Source: Symbiodinium natans
Taxonomy: Eukaryota; Sar; Dinophyceae; Suessiales; Symbiodiniaceae
Assembly: GCA_905221605.1 (NCBI GenBank)
Contig: CAJNDS010000666.1
Span: 30,321 to 94,320, forward strand
Reading direction: 5' to 3'
DNA length: 64,000 nt
Shown here: positions 12,301 through 22,799 of the stretch, in pieces
Position numbering within the stretch: position 1 is the stretch's first letter
How the letters are laid out: each line of letters starts with the position of its first letter
The notes under the pieces: generated by a model
Databases searched by the model: none
What the model was told of the DNA's origin: nothing
The model's input: only the letters and a program-made list of their open reading frames with translations
Program-made: the position numbers and the translations under genes

Positions 12301-13901
12301 TTAATGTTGCCCTTCTTCTCAATCTCCTCAACCATGGAGATGCGCGGCCAAGGCGGTGTGAAATCAATTTCCACTGCTGGGCCATCAGGGCCCTCCGGAT
12401 GATACTCGATCTTGTAGCTGCCCTTGATGTTCAGAACCATGGCACTGAACAGCTCTTCCGTCATGTCCATAAGGTCGTTGTAGTCTGCATATGCCATGTA
12501 GAACTCGCATGCTGTAAATTCTGGGTTGTGCGTCAGGTCAATACCCTCATTGCGGAAGTTGCGGCCGATTTCAAAGACGCGGTCCAGCCCTCCAATTACC
12601 AACATTTTCAAGTAAAGTTCGGGAGCTACTCGCATGAACAGGTCCAGATTCAATTCGTTGTGATGCGTGATGAACGGCTTTGCCGTCGCACCGCCCGCGA
12701 TCATGTTCATCATGGGGGTCTCTACTTCCAGGAATCCACGGCTGTCGAGGTAGTGCCGAATGAAGTTGACGATTTTGGATCGGATGTAGAAGGTGCGCCT
12801 CACATCTTCGTTGAGCATGAGATCCAAGTACCGCTTTCGATATCTCACTTCCTGGTCCTTCAGCCCTTGGTGGTCTTTTGGGAGCATATGCAAGCACGTC
12901 GAGAGGAGCTTTACTGCTTTGGGGAACACTGACAGCTCGCCCTTGTTGGACTTGCCCACGAACCCACGGACACCCATGATGTCACCGCGGTTGATCCTTG
13001 GTTGCTCGGGAAAATAGCGGGCCCAAGCCCTTCAATTAACTGCCGCCCCCTACTGCGGCCGAAGATCTTGGCATGCTCCTCTGCAAAATCACCATCTTCA
13101 TGGTGCTGCGCTTGGCACATCACCTGCACGCGCACGCCATCCGCGAAGAGGTCATAAAAGAGCAGCTTTGCTCCAGATGTCCGCTTGTTCTTGACGCGTC
13201 CAGCAATAGATACGATCCTTGGCAGGAAAACCTTGAACTGTTAGGATGTCTCCGTGCAGAGCAGCATGTCCAGGGATTGCAACCCAAGGAGCTCCGATTC
13301 CATGTGTACCCCTGACTCAATATCCTTGTACTTTTCCACGAGGTACGGGATGGAGATGGTCACGTTCCACTTATGTGGGTACGGGTCGGCGAGCTTCTTC
13401 AATGCTGCGATGCGGTTCTCTCGGTATTTGGTGGGGTCCAAGTCCTTCACATCTAGCAGCTCGGTTTTCGGAGTCCTATGTCCCCGAAACTGAGCCCCCA
13501 CACATGCCCCGACTCCTCGAGGTTCTCTTCCTGAGGCTTGCCAGAAGACTGACCCTTCGCCTGAGCCATGAATCTCAACAAGGCCCATGAGTCAGAATGA
13601 GCCAAGTGATGGAACAGGCTTATTTCGGAGCCATTCGAAGCCTGTCCTGCTCCTGCTTCTCAGCATTCTTCTTGGCCTTCTCCTCGGCGCGGGCCTTCGC
13701 TTCTGCTTCCTCATAGCACCCGCAGATTGCAAAGACTGAGCGCTACATACGCACACATCTACATATATAATCATATATACACACATGGGGGCACAGCAAG
13801 CCTTCATAAGCCTTTCTGATGGAAGAAAAAACCAAGCGGTCCTTCTTCAGGCGCTTGCGCTCTGCCGCGGGCAGCCTGTCTGCTTTGTCAACATCTGCCA
13901 T
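9378..13901 (-). CDS. KARS: lysyl-tRNA synthetase, class II, multi-exon
   Basis: Charges tRNA(Lys) with lysine in the cytosol or organelles. About 11 exons cover the whole protein: a lysine-rich N-terminal extension (13901-about 13815, about 13712-13626), the region with [13 protein letters not shown] (about 13480-13293), the OB-fold anticodon-binding domain (13217-about 13061, [20 protein letters not shown]), and the catalytic core (about 13003-12295). The core has class II motif 1 around [12 protein letters not shown] and motif 2 around [17 protein letters not shown]. Later exons are 12172-12118, 12047-11967 ([15 protein letters not shown]), 11802-11666 ([18 protein letters not shown]), 11560-11430 (GLPPTG), 9581-9536 (motif 3, [13 protein letters not shown]) and 9426-9378 ([14 protein letters not shown], stop). 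Junctions fixed by protein continuity use GC or GA donors. I chose the ATG at 13901; an in-frame upstream codon at 13955 is less likely. Confidence 0.93.
9949..10153. repeat. interstitial telomere-type arrays inside a lysyl-tRNA synthetase intron
   Basis: Two clusters of CCCTAAA heptamers are separated by a short GC-rich spacer. They lie within the 1.85-kb intron between the exons ending at 11430 and starting at 9581. Confidence 0.85.
11309..11410. mobile_element. diverged MITE-like element, family A copy 4, in a KARS intron
   Basis: Core GGGTACCTTATTGGGG, AGGGAATCCTGCTA and the right end TTTCGTAAAGCCCC align with the complete copy at 7660-7764. The left terminal repeat is diverged (GGGAACTGCGGAACAGCGGG). 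It begins 20 bp after the donor-side exon end at 11430. Confidence 0.65.
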
Positions 13902-13904
13902 GGC

Positions 13905-14912
13905 TTCTGTGTCTGCACACGTGCAGACCCTGGCTTGCGAGCCAAAAGGCTGCAAAGGCAGAGCAAAAAGGACTACGCAGACGACATGGGCCCTGACAAA
14001 GGCGCAACGTCAGGAACAAGACGGAGGATGCCGTCAAGACCTAGCGTGTCACATAGACTTCAGCAGCATCAAACCGAGCATGACCGAGCTCTGACTTCTT
14101 GGTTCGCAGAGGGGTTCGCAGCATGGCATCCCAAGTATCCCAAGTCCACCCTGCCCTGTGCGCCGCATGTGCTGTGAATTCGCACGGTGTCAACACCCGC
14201 AGCTTTCTCACATTCCACCGGCAGCACCGCTCCTTGGCGAACCCCAGGCCGACCCGACGACTGACCCGTGCAGAATCGCTGCCGCAACCTGTGGCCATCT
14301 AAGGAAGGGGTCGGGGGTTCCAAATAGCTTGGTTCGTCGCTAGTCACCCACCCTTCCGAGCACATGGCAAGCAGAGACAGTGCAAATGTTGGAAGGTATG
14401 CTTGAGTGAACCATGACGATTGGAGGTTATGTGTTCATGGCAGGACCTGCAAACAGCATCACACTCCTACACATCTCATGCTTCTCCGCGCATTGAACCT
14501 TTCCTTTTTGTTGTACGCTTCCTAACAAAGCGTCGGGTCATCTGGATTTCGACTGTCCGCCTTCGCGACAAAGGTGGGCTCGCACCGGTCAAGTGAAGCA
14601 GCAGGAGGCAGCACATTCTGTGACAGGTGCGTTGGCCTGATTCTGTGTTTTTGCACTGTCAGTTCAGTCAATTCAGTCAATTCTAGCACATGTCGGCCAC
14701 AAGTCTGCAAAAAAGTCGGGGTCCAAGTTGCTGGTATGTCAGCGAAGACTGTGGCATTGTAGTCTGCAGTGCCGGGCACTTCGGCTAAGTCTTCGCAAGC
14801 TTGGCATGGTGGCATAGTGATGTAGACGACCATGAGATGTGCAACGCCTCAGAGGAACGGTGGGACAATTTTTTGAACCCGCGCTGTGCTACGGTGGGAC
14901 ATGAACCATCCA
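13905..14912. other. gene-poor spacer; possible 3' exon of the secreted protein gene
   Basis: A minus-strand stretch at about 14830-14700 reads ITMPPCQACEDLAEVPG and has protein-like composition. It could be a further exon of the upstream secreted protein gene. The remainder shows only unremarkable short frames. Confidence 0.3.
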
Positions 14913-16193
14913 TCAACATCCCGCACCACACGTTTGCAACAAGTACGACACGGACTCGGACCCGTCGGACATGACAGCACCTGAACACTGAAAGATGCCC
15001 CTTCGCGTACAGTATGCTGGATTACGTTCAGCAGTAAGTTCTGCGACGCTGCTTGCGCTTGAGACTTTTGGCGCTTGTGCCATGCTGCAAACTAGCTTTT
15101 GACGATGGTGAGGCTGCGCAATGCTGCGCATGCGCAGGACAACTGTTGCCATCGAGCTGCTGTAGATCGCTCGGCCACATTCTTGTGCTGCGCTCATAAT
15201 GTTGCTTCCCACCATGGCTTCCAGGATGCATTCAATGTGCTTTAACGCCTTCCACTCATCATGAAGGTTGGACTCCCTGGCCTTTACAGTGTTTCGCACC
15301 AGGTCGTAGGAGAGGGTTGCCTGCGACCGACAGGCCTGGTACTTTGAGCAAGTTGTGTTCATGGACATGGAAAGGTCGCAAGCCGAAGCATCGAGCTGTC
15401 GCTGCATCAAATTGCAGCTTGTCCTTTGCTCCTCAACTTCTCTGGCTTGGGTATCGCAAGCTGACTCTTGCAAGTGCAGAGCTCCAGTGGTGTTCTGACA
15501 CAGGAGCCGTCGGATTCGAATGTTCTTCAACCGATCTCGGAACACGTCCAGCATGCGCTGGTGATAAGCCTCGGCACTTTCACCATTCAGTGCTGAGCAA
15601 ACCGAGGCTTCCGGGATCCGATCCAAAAGCCTCGCAGACTCGCAGGTCGAAGCATCGACCAGTCTGGAAGATTGCAGCGCCGTTCTACAAGCGGACAGTC
15701 GGTCTTGCAAAGCGGACTCCTGCTTTCTGCATGCCTTGTGGTTGGCAATCAAGACTGGAATCGCCTGTTGCTCCGAATAGGACTCGTTCAAACCGACTCC
15801 CCGCACCTCCTCACACTTGGCAAAAAGACCGCTGAATTCGGCAATCTGAGACTGGATTTGACTATGCTCCGTGATGATCCTGGGCTTCAACTCATTTGAA
15901 ACCATTGTCATAACATCTGACTTAACTCCATGCAGGAGTTGGGAAGGGATTTGCGATGTGTTTTGGGCCATCGCAAGTAAGGTGGCCTCCAAGCTCCGCA
16001 AGTATGGGGCCGACGACCTCGCGCCTGAACCCAGCTTTAGTCTGGCTGTTTGGTTGAGGGAAGCGATCAGTGAAGCCAGTCTCGGGTGCGCGTCACGCTG
16101 TGCATCTTGCCGCCAGAGCAGACCGTCACTGGGCCAGACCAAAGCCAGTAAGAAAGAGGCCAGAACTACATTCATGGGCAGCGCCAGGAGCAC
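14913..16193 (-). CDS. secreted cysteine-containing, helix-rich protein, unknown family
   Basis: One uninterrupted frame of 426 codons. A hydrophobic leader (VVLASFLLALVWPSDG) after a short N-terminus predicts secretion or ER entry; the methionine at about 16175 (MNVVLAS) is the more natural start. The mature part is polar and predicted mostly helical, with about 20 cysteines, often spaced like CEEV, CRKQE, CRTAL and CESA, and several N-glycosylation sites (NQT, NTS, NES, NTT). No enzyme motif was recognised. Length without introns contrasts with the neighbouring lysyl-tRNA synthetase. It may represent a dinoflagellate-specific extracellular protein. Confidence 0.65.
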   Translation of the reverse strand: MLLALPMNVVLASFLLALVWPSDGLLWRQDAQRDAHPRLASLIASLNQTARLKLGSGARSSAPYLRSLEATLLAMAQNTSQIPSQLLHGVKSDVMTMVSNELKPRIITEHSQIQSQIAEFSGLFAKCEEVRGVGLNESYSEQQAIPVLIANHKACRKQESALQDRLSACRTALQSSRLVDASTCESARLLDRIPEASVCSALNGESAEAYHQRMLDVFRDRLKNIRIRRLLCQNTTGALHLQESACDTQAREVEEQRTSCNLMQRQLDASACDLSMSMNTTCSKYQACRSQATLSYDLVRNTVKARESNLHDEWKALKHIECILEAMVGSNIMSAAQECGRAIYSSSMATVVLRMRSIAQPHHRQKLVCSMAQAPKVSSASSVAELTAERNPAYCTRRGIFQCSGAVMSDGSESVSYLLQTCGAGC

Positions 16194-16731
16194 TCAGGGA
16201 CTGTGCCGCATAATGCAAGCCAGGATGACATTCAACCTGGCCCTGACTACTCCTGTGGAGCCAAGAACAGAACATGGTCGTTGTGCCACAGCTGGCTCAG
16301 ATTGTCACACCTCTCCACAAAAGGCTCCCTCAATTGCTCGTGTTGAGTTTTTTTTCAGGCTTTGGCCACACGTGCTGTAGTCTCGCAGTTAGCCCGGCAC
16401 TTAGCGCCACTTGCTGTGAATCGCCGGCCTAAACACTTCGCAAGAACTTTACAGCATGCGGGCCGCTGACTGTACAGAATCGTGCTTGGGCAACTTTGGC
16501 CATGCCACCTCATTGAGCTCATTTGAATGTGGCAACGTGGCAGTGTGCAGCGCATGCAACCGGCCAATTATCTTCAAGCCACCAAAGTCACCAAAGCACA
16601 TAGAGGAATCAACACCCGAATAGAATCTCAAAGCCCCCGCATTGCTCTTCCGGCTTGCTGGTGGCAAAGCGAAGCTTTACGAAGATCCACAGCCCAAGGC
16701 TTCTCCATGCGAAGCGCCTTTGCACTCTGAA

Positions 16732-17327
16732 ACTAGGGTTCAGGGTTTCGGGTTTAGGGTTCAGGGTTTAGGGTTTAGGGTGTAGGGTGTAGGGTTTAGG
16801 GTTTAGGGTTTAGGGTTTAGGGTTTAGGGTTTGGGGTTTGGGGTTTAGGGTTTAGGGTTTAGGGTTTAGGGTTTAGGGTTTAGGGTTCAGGGTTCAGGGT
16901 TCAGGGTTCAGGGTTCAGGGTCCAGGGTCCAGGGTCCAGGGTCCAGGGTCCAGGGTCCAGGGTCCAGGGTCCAGGGTCCAGGGTCTAGGGTCTAGGGTCT
17001 AGGGTCTAGGGTCTAGGGTCTAGGGTCTAGGGTCTAGGGTCTAGGGTCTAGGGTCTAGGGTCTAGGGTAGGGTTTAGGGTTTTAGGGTTTAGGTTTAGGG
17101 TTTAGGGTTTAGGGGGTTTAGGGTTTAGGGTTTAGGGTTTAGGGTTTAGGGTTTAGGGTTTAGGGTTTAGGGTTTAGGGTTTAGGGGGTTTAGGGTTTAG
17201 GGTTTAGGGTTTAGGGTTTGGGTTTAGGGTTTAGGGTTTAGGGTTTAGGGTTTAGGGTTTAGGGTTTAGGGTTTAGGGTTTAGGGTTTAGGGTTTAGGGT
17301 TTAGGGTTTAGGGTTTAGGGTTTAGGA
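16732..17327. repeat. 596-bp telomere-type array with variant blocks
   Basis: Heptamers in G-rich orientation. The order is TTTAGGG with a few TGTAGGG and TTTGGGG units, then blocks of TTCAGGG, about nine TCCAGGG (to 16984), about twelve TCTAGGG (to 17068), and then pure TTTAGGG to the end. Each block differs from the next by single base changes at positions 2-3 of the unit, as expected for stepwise mutation followed by local spreading. Confidence 0.95.
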
Positions 17328-17619
17328 CTTGACTGGACTGCAAGGGGCTTTAAGTATCCAAGTGGCTGCTCGTAGCTCCAGCACCGTAACATCTGGGTGC
17401 ATTTCCTTGCAGGAAGATGCTAGTAGGCCCTTGCATTGCGGCATGAGGCGCGCTTTTTTGCGCTCGCTTCCCTACTTGCATCACAGGGGCTTGGAAGGGC
17501 AAAAACAGCTCGTCTTTCGTTGCCTGCTTCCTTTTGATGCTCTCGGGCGAGATGCTAGACAGCAAGGCCTCAGTCTGAAACATCTGAGCCATAATAGAAG
17601 CACATGAAAGCAGGCTTTG

Positions 17620-18678
17620 TTACCCCGAGTTCAAAGGCCAAGTTTCGCAGGACTCAGCACCGACCTCGTCCAGAATGCCCAGAAGGGTTTTTCGCTGCTT
17701 GTCGTCTAAAAGGTTTGATACATCCATGATCACCTGTCTTGTTTTGGGCCGTGACGTTGTATGGATTTGCTTCCAAGCTCTTTCAATGGCCCTTCCAGTC
17801 AAGTCTGCCAATCGGATGGGCTCCGGAATGTATGAGCCACCGTCCATGTTGCAGCATTTCAACACCACATTCCTAGCAGTTGTGTGCGAAAACCGATGGC
17901 CGACAGAGACGTACAAGCGGCGCATGCTGTCTTGAGGCCCCTTCGCTCTGGCAGCTGATGTACGGACAGCGAACCCATAGGTGAAACCGCTTCTACCTAC
18001 CAGCGGGACGCTGTCTCCCAAGTTTGGCAAGACCTGCTCTTCCACTCTCTGCCCCTGCTCGCTGTCAAAGTCCTCGAAGCAAAGAAGCTTCTTTGCAACT
18101 CCAATTGTGCGCAAGTTGTGGACGATGCCAAGGTGAGAAGCTGAACCGCACTGCCGAGGATGAAAGAGGCCAGATCCGTCAACCAAATAAGCGTCAGGTT
18201 CCAAGTGAGGCGCACTGCCACGCAAGCGCTGCAGCAGCATTTCGTATGCTGGAATTTCCCGGACAAACAGAAAGCCAGAGGTGTAGGGCAAAGCCATGTC
18301 CACATCCACGGAATCTTCGTAGACTAGCTTGAGCTGACGGCCCTGAAACTCACAAACGACTAAGACAGCGGTTGCCCGATTGGTTCCATCCTCGAAGCCG
18401 ATATCAAGACCACCGATCTTGCTCAGACCATCAATGGCCCAGCCAACATCATCATGTTCCTGCAATTGGGAGCGTAAATTCATCTGCAAGTCTTCCCATT
18501 CCTTCAGCTGGCTCTGCTGGATAGGGACGACGCTATCTGCAGAAGTCTTCCGATTGTCTCCTTGCTCCATGTGCGGGTGTATCGGGTGTATCGCCGCGGC
18601 CCGAGTTCCTTGCCCAGCATACCAAAGCAAAGATCTGTGACCCAGAATGCCTAGCGACAGCAAATACGACATGTCCAT
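17620..18678 (-). CDS. endonuclease V (deoxyinosine/inosine-specific nuclease)
   Basis: Endonuclease V cleaves the second phosphodiester 3' to deoxyinosine in DNA or inosine in RNA. The 352-residue frame carries the family motifs in order: GGLDIGFEDG (metal-binding D92), PYTSGFLFVRE (131-141, E141), YLVDGSGLFHPRQCGSASHL (164-183; D167 and H173), and TIGVAKK (191-197, K196). The C-terminal half is longer than in bacterial enzymes of about 220 residues, with an extra segment after residue 275. The first 36 residues are hydrophobic and may be a leader or not translated; MEQGDNRK (start near 18570) is an alternative start. The gene has no introns. Confidence 0.9.
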   Translation of the reverse strand: MDMSYLLSLGILGHRSLLWYAGQGTRAAAIHPIHPHMEQGDNRKTSADSVVPIQQSQLKEWEDLQMNLRSQLQEHDDVGWAIDGLSKIGGLDIGFEDGTNRATAVLVVCEFQGRQLKLVYEDSVDVDMALPYTSGFLFVREIPAYEMLLQRLRGSAPHLEPDAYLVDGSGLFHPRQCGSASHLGIVHNLRTIGVAKKLLCFEDFDSEQGQRVEEQVLPNLGDSVPLVGRSGFTYGFAVRTSAARAKGPQDSMRRLYVSVGHRFSHTTARNVVLKCCNMDGGSYIPEPIRLADLTGRAIERAWKQIHTTSRPKTRQVIMDVSNLLDDKQRKTLLGILDEVGAESCETWPLNSG

Positions 18679-18689
18679 CTCGCATACGC

Positions 18690-20940
18690 TACCTCACAGC
18701 GAGAGGTGCTCTAGGAGGTGCTTGAGCCGTTTTTTGAAGAACCTGCGTTGGGGGAGGCATGCTGAAACCTGCTCAAAGGAGCCCAGGACTACTAGCCGCT
18801 ACAACGTGCTCAAGGATTTTCCAATTGGGGACTGCTGGCTGCGGGGCAAGTAAGGCGAGTCTTGGGTTCAGAACTCTGCAGTCTTCTGAGCCTTTCTTCT
18901 CTGCGCAGCCTTGCCTACGGCAGTATTGGCTGCACTGGCCTCAGGCGTTCCATCAGGGACATCTGTTGGCTTTCCTGCGAGGCGCCAACAACTCTCCCAG
19001 GGTCGGCCTCATGCTTTCGTCATATGCATACATGCCATGTCCCCCCAGATTTCCCCCCAGGCACCTGCTCTTTTAAGCTTCCTTGGACCTGGCGGCTGGA
19101 AGCCAACTGACCTGAGACTGCACTGAACCAAGCGTTCGTTCCCCAAGACAAGCAAGGCACATCAGGAGTCGAGACGACGCGATGACCGGCGTAGACCCCA
19201 AACCAGCAGTCAGCACCCTGCGCCGGAAAGTCATAGCAAACAAATCCCGGAGCCTCTCTTGGCTCATTTCAAGGTTCCAATTCGTGTCACGTGTCATGGT
19301 ACCCCTCCATCGCTGTTCACTGTTGATGGGTTTACACGGCTCCCCATTCCTCCTCCTTGTGAGGGCTCTAGGGTACGATGCGCGATGGAGGGCGGAGCAC
19401 GGAACGACAAAGGAATCAGAAGGGATCCGCCGAAAGGGTTTGTTTCTCCAATACCAGGTTTTCAATGCAGCTCTCTGCATCGTCTGTGAACGCTTCGGCG
19501 CTCAGCTGGGAGGAAAAGAGAATAGGCGAGACGTTGTCTTGTGTCTGTTGCCGCCGCTCAGACCCAACGTAGCTTTCATTGCCTGTTACCGCCGTAGGTA
19601 TGAGAGCGTTGGTGTGATGAAGCCAGTGCTCTCTGGGGGGGGGACCTACTCAACGGGCTACGATGACGCAAGGGTTGGCGCTATCAGGTTGATAGCTTAT
19701 CTGACACATTGGGTCTGTCGAAGGATAGCGCAAGATGTGGCACTCGCCTTGGTTGTCGCATTTTGTGAAATGGAACGAGAAGATACAGAGCACGTTCAAC
19801 TCGAACCCACGTGTGGTGGCTGTGCTCCCCGCATTGCTCCTGCAGTTTACTTTGGACTTGCACACAGGTAACAAATGCAGGTGCTCTGTTCCTTCCCCTT
19901 CCATGCGGTGCCTGACTTTCCGTCATTAACTGAGACTTCGCAGAGGCAAGGGTGATTATAAGTTTGAAGATGAGGAGTGCGGTCCCAGTCACGCCGGCCT
20001 CTCCGGCTTCTGGCGTGCCACGACTCGAGAGCGATCTGTTCCCATCCCGAAACTCAATCTAGCAGAGCCTTTTTGAGTACGGCACAGTTCTGCTGAAAAG
20101 GACTGTCTAACGGCCCACATTCCCAAAACAAGAACCCCATAGCAGCTGATCCAGGACCCGATCGCAAAAAGACTGCAGAGACATCCCTGAGATAAGTGTT
20201 GCGCGAGAGAGGGCTTGGCGAGCGTGTTTCCTGATCAGCCGGAGATGGAAATCATTGCCAGCGCAATTCATGCAATTCCGACTGCGAGGAAGGCAGTAGC
20301 AGGGGTCAAGGTTTTTGAAGGCCTTTTTGCTAGCGGTTTTCATTTCTCAAATTCCATGGGTGATTCTTTCAGTTTGGTTTCACTGAGGAGTTCAGGACCG
20401 GCTGAGATTCAGTCTGCAGCCTACATTCTTCGACATTTCACGAATCAGCACGTTGACTTTCTGAGAATGTAGACATGTAAGCAAGGCCAGCTAACTTGCC
20501 AGGGCTGGTTTTGGGTTTCCGACGTACCAAAGCTAGTATGCAATTGTTCTGTGCTAAATGTGCTATGCGCTGCAGCGCCTGAGTTCTACAGTTCTGCATG
20601 TGTGCCATGTCTTCCACATCCTTTAGGGCGCGTCAGGTGGCAACATTCTTGGAATTTCGCAGTGGTCTGGTGCAGAACTCCAGGGTCTGATGGAGTTTCG
20701 TAGGCACGCGTCCAAACTTATGATGAATTTAAGCCTCGATAAGCCTCAAGACTTGAGAGTTCTCAAAGCTATGCGCGAGCACCGCATGCGGTGTTAGATG
20801 GTCTAATTCAAGGATATCGGGGAGCTCGTCGGTCCTGCTCTGCTGCAGCAGCGCAAGGGAGCGCAAGTTGTCCTCCAGAGGATGCAACGCTCAATGTGCT
20901 GATGCAGGCTTGCAGCGTGAACAATGTCTACACAAAGGCA
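18690..20940. other. gene-poor region
   Basis: Contains a plus-strand frame of 229 codons (19182-19871) and overlapping minus-strand frames, but none shows a known motif or the strand and composition of the real genes. No repeat array was seen here. Confidence 0.4.
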
Positions 20941-20952
20941 CTCAGGCTCGTC

Positions 20953-21516
<564 letters not shown>

Positions 21517-22799
21517 GTAGTGCTAGCAATCTGATGGTCGTGGTAGGAGGCTTCCGACTGGGGCTCAGTACAGTGCGTCCTTCTCCGGGTGTGCTTCAGG
21601 TATTCTCTGCGTATGCGTCTCCTTTTCCTTGGCAAAATGCAGGCTGCGAAAGGCCACCAGGTCCATTTCCATGGTGGAACATGCAGGGGTTCTACGAGAA
21701 AGTACTCGTGCGAGCAGAAAGCATTCGACACCCGGCACCCAACAAAGGTGCAGGAGCTCATTCGAGGAGGGCCGACGTTTCATGGTGAGTGGCTGGGTAG
21801 GTGTGCTGTGTCCTTTCTACATCTTGGTACCCTTGCCCAGGGCCAAGCATTGCTGTGTGACATGTTGACATGTTGGTATGGCATAGATTGGCATAGTGTG
21901 GCTCCCTGGGCTAAGGGAGCCAGTGGGTCTGTGGCAGGTCGGAAAGCTTTGCCCGCTGCTGCATACGAATGATGTTTAAGTGTTGGGGCCACAGCCTCAT
22001 ACTTTGCAGACAATGTTGCGGATAGACTTGCACAAGTTTCGAATCCAAGCTCGATTGCGCGGGGTAGCGCCCGTTACGGCCACAAATCTTACCATGACCC
22101 ATACCGTTCTAGCAAAGTTGTTGAACAAAGGAGAGACTTAAAAACGCGCCAAGGCACCAGTACCTGAAGCTCCACAACAAGAGATTCTGTCCTTAGCAGT
22201 CAAGAGTGTCGAAGGGATCAATTCAGCTTTCTGCATCGAAGTCTCCGATCTTGCAGGCGGCCTGCCCAACCGTCCTCCAAGCACAAGGGCAGTTCAAAAT
22301 CTCGGACGTCCTTTTAATCCAAGACGTGGTCAGTCCTCCTCCTTTATCCGCTGGTGAAGCAACAGCTGCTCCCTCCGTTGCTGATTCAAAGCGGCCCAGA
22401 CTGCACCTAGCCAATCCTGAACAGACACCGTGGGCAAGCGCCGAGAATGCAAACAATGAAACCACAAACTTCCCCTTCCGACGCGTGCCTCGGCCTGATC
22501 CTTGGCACACCGCAGCCTCGGAATGCACTAGACATAACTGTCGCAAGTGTTCAAGTCTAGGGTGCGGGGGTTTTGGGGGGAGCAGCGTGGAGTCTGACAC
22601 GGAACACGGAGGTAAAGTGTAAACGTGGCCAACAAATCTAATATCCCTGTCGCGCCCGAGTTGGGTTCAGTGAACCAAAACCCAGCCATTATTTACTAAA
22701 ACCAACACGAACACAGACCTCAAAAGTCCATGGCCAACAATGGCTACAAGATGCCGCCTGCCTGCAGTTCGAACAAGAACAAGCTAGAACACGCAAAGC

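Noticed and set aside
12399-12932. 177-codon plus-strand frame
   Set aside because: Exact antisense shadow of the lysyl-tRNA synthetase catalytic exon.
19182-19871. 229-codon plus-strand frame
   Set aside because: No recognisable domain; overlapping minus-strand frames look equally plausible, so neither is supported.
22030-22080. tRNA-like GTTTCGAATCC motif
   Set aside because: No matching acceptor or D-arm sequence around it; no cloverleaf can be drawn.
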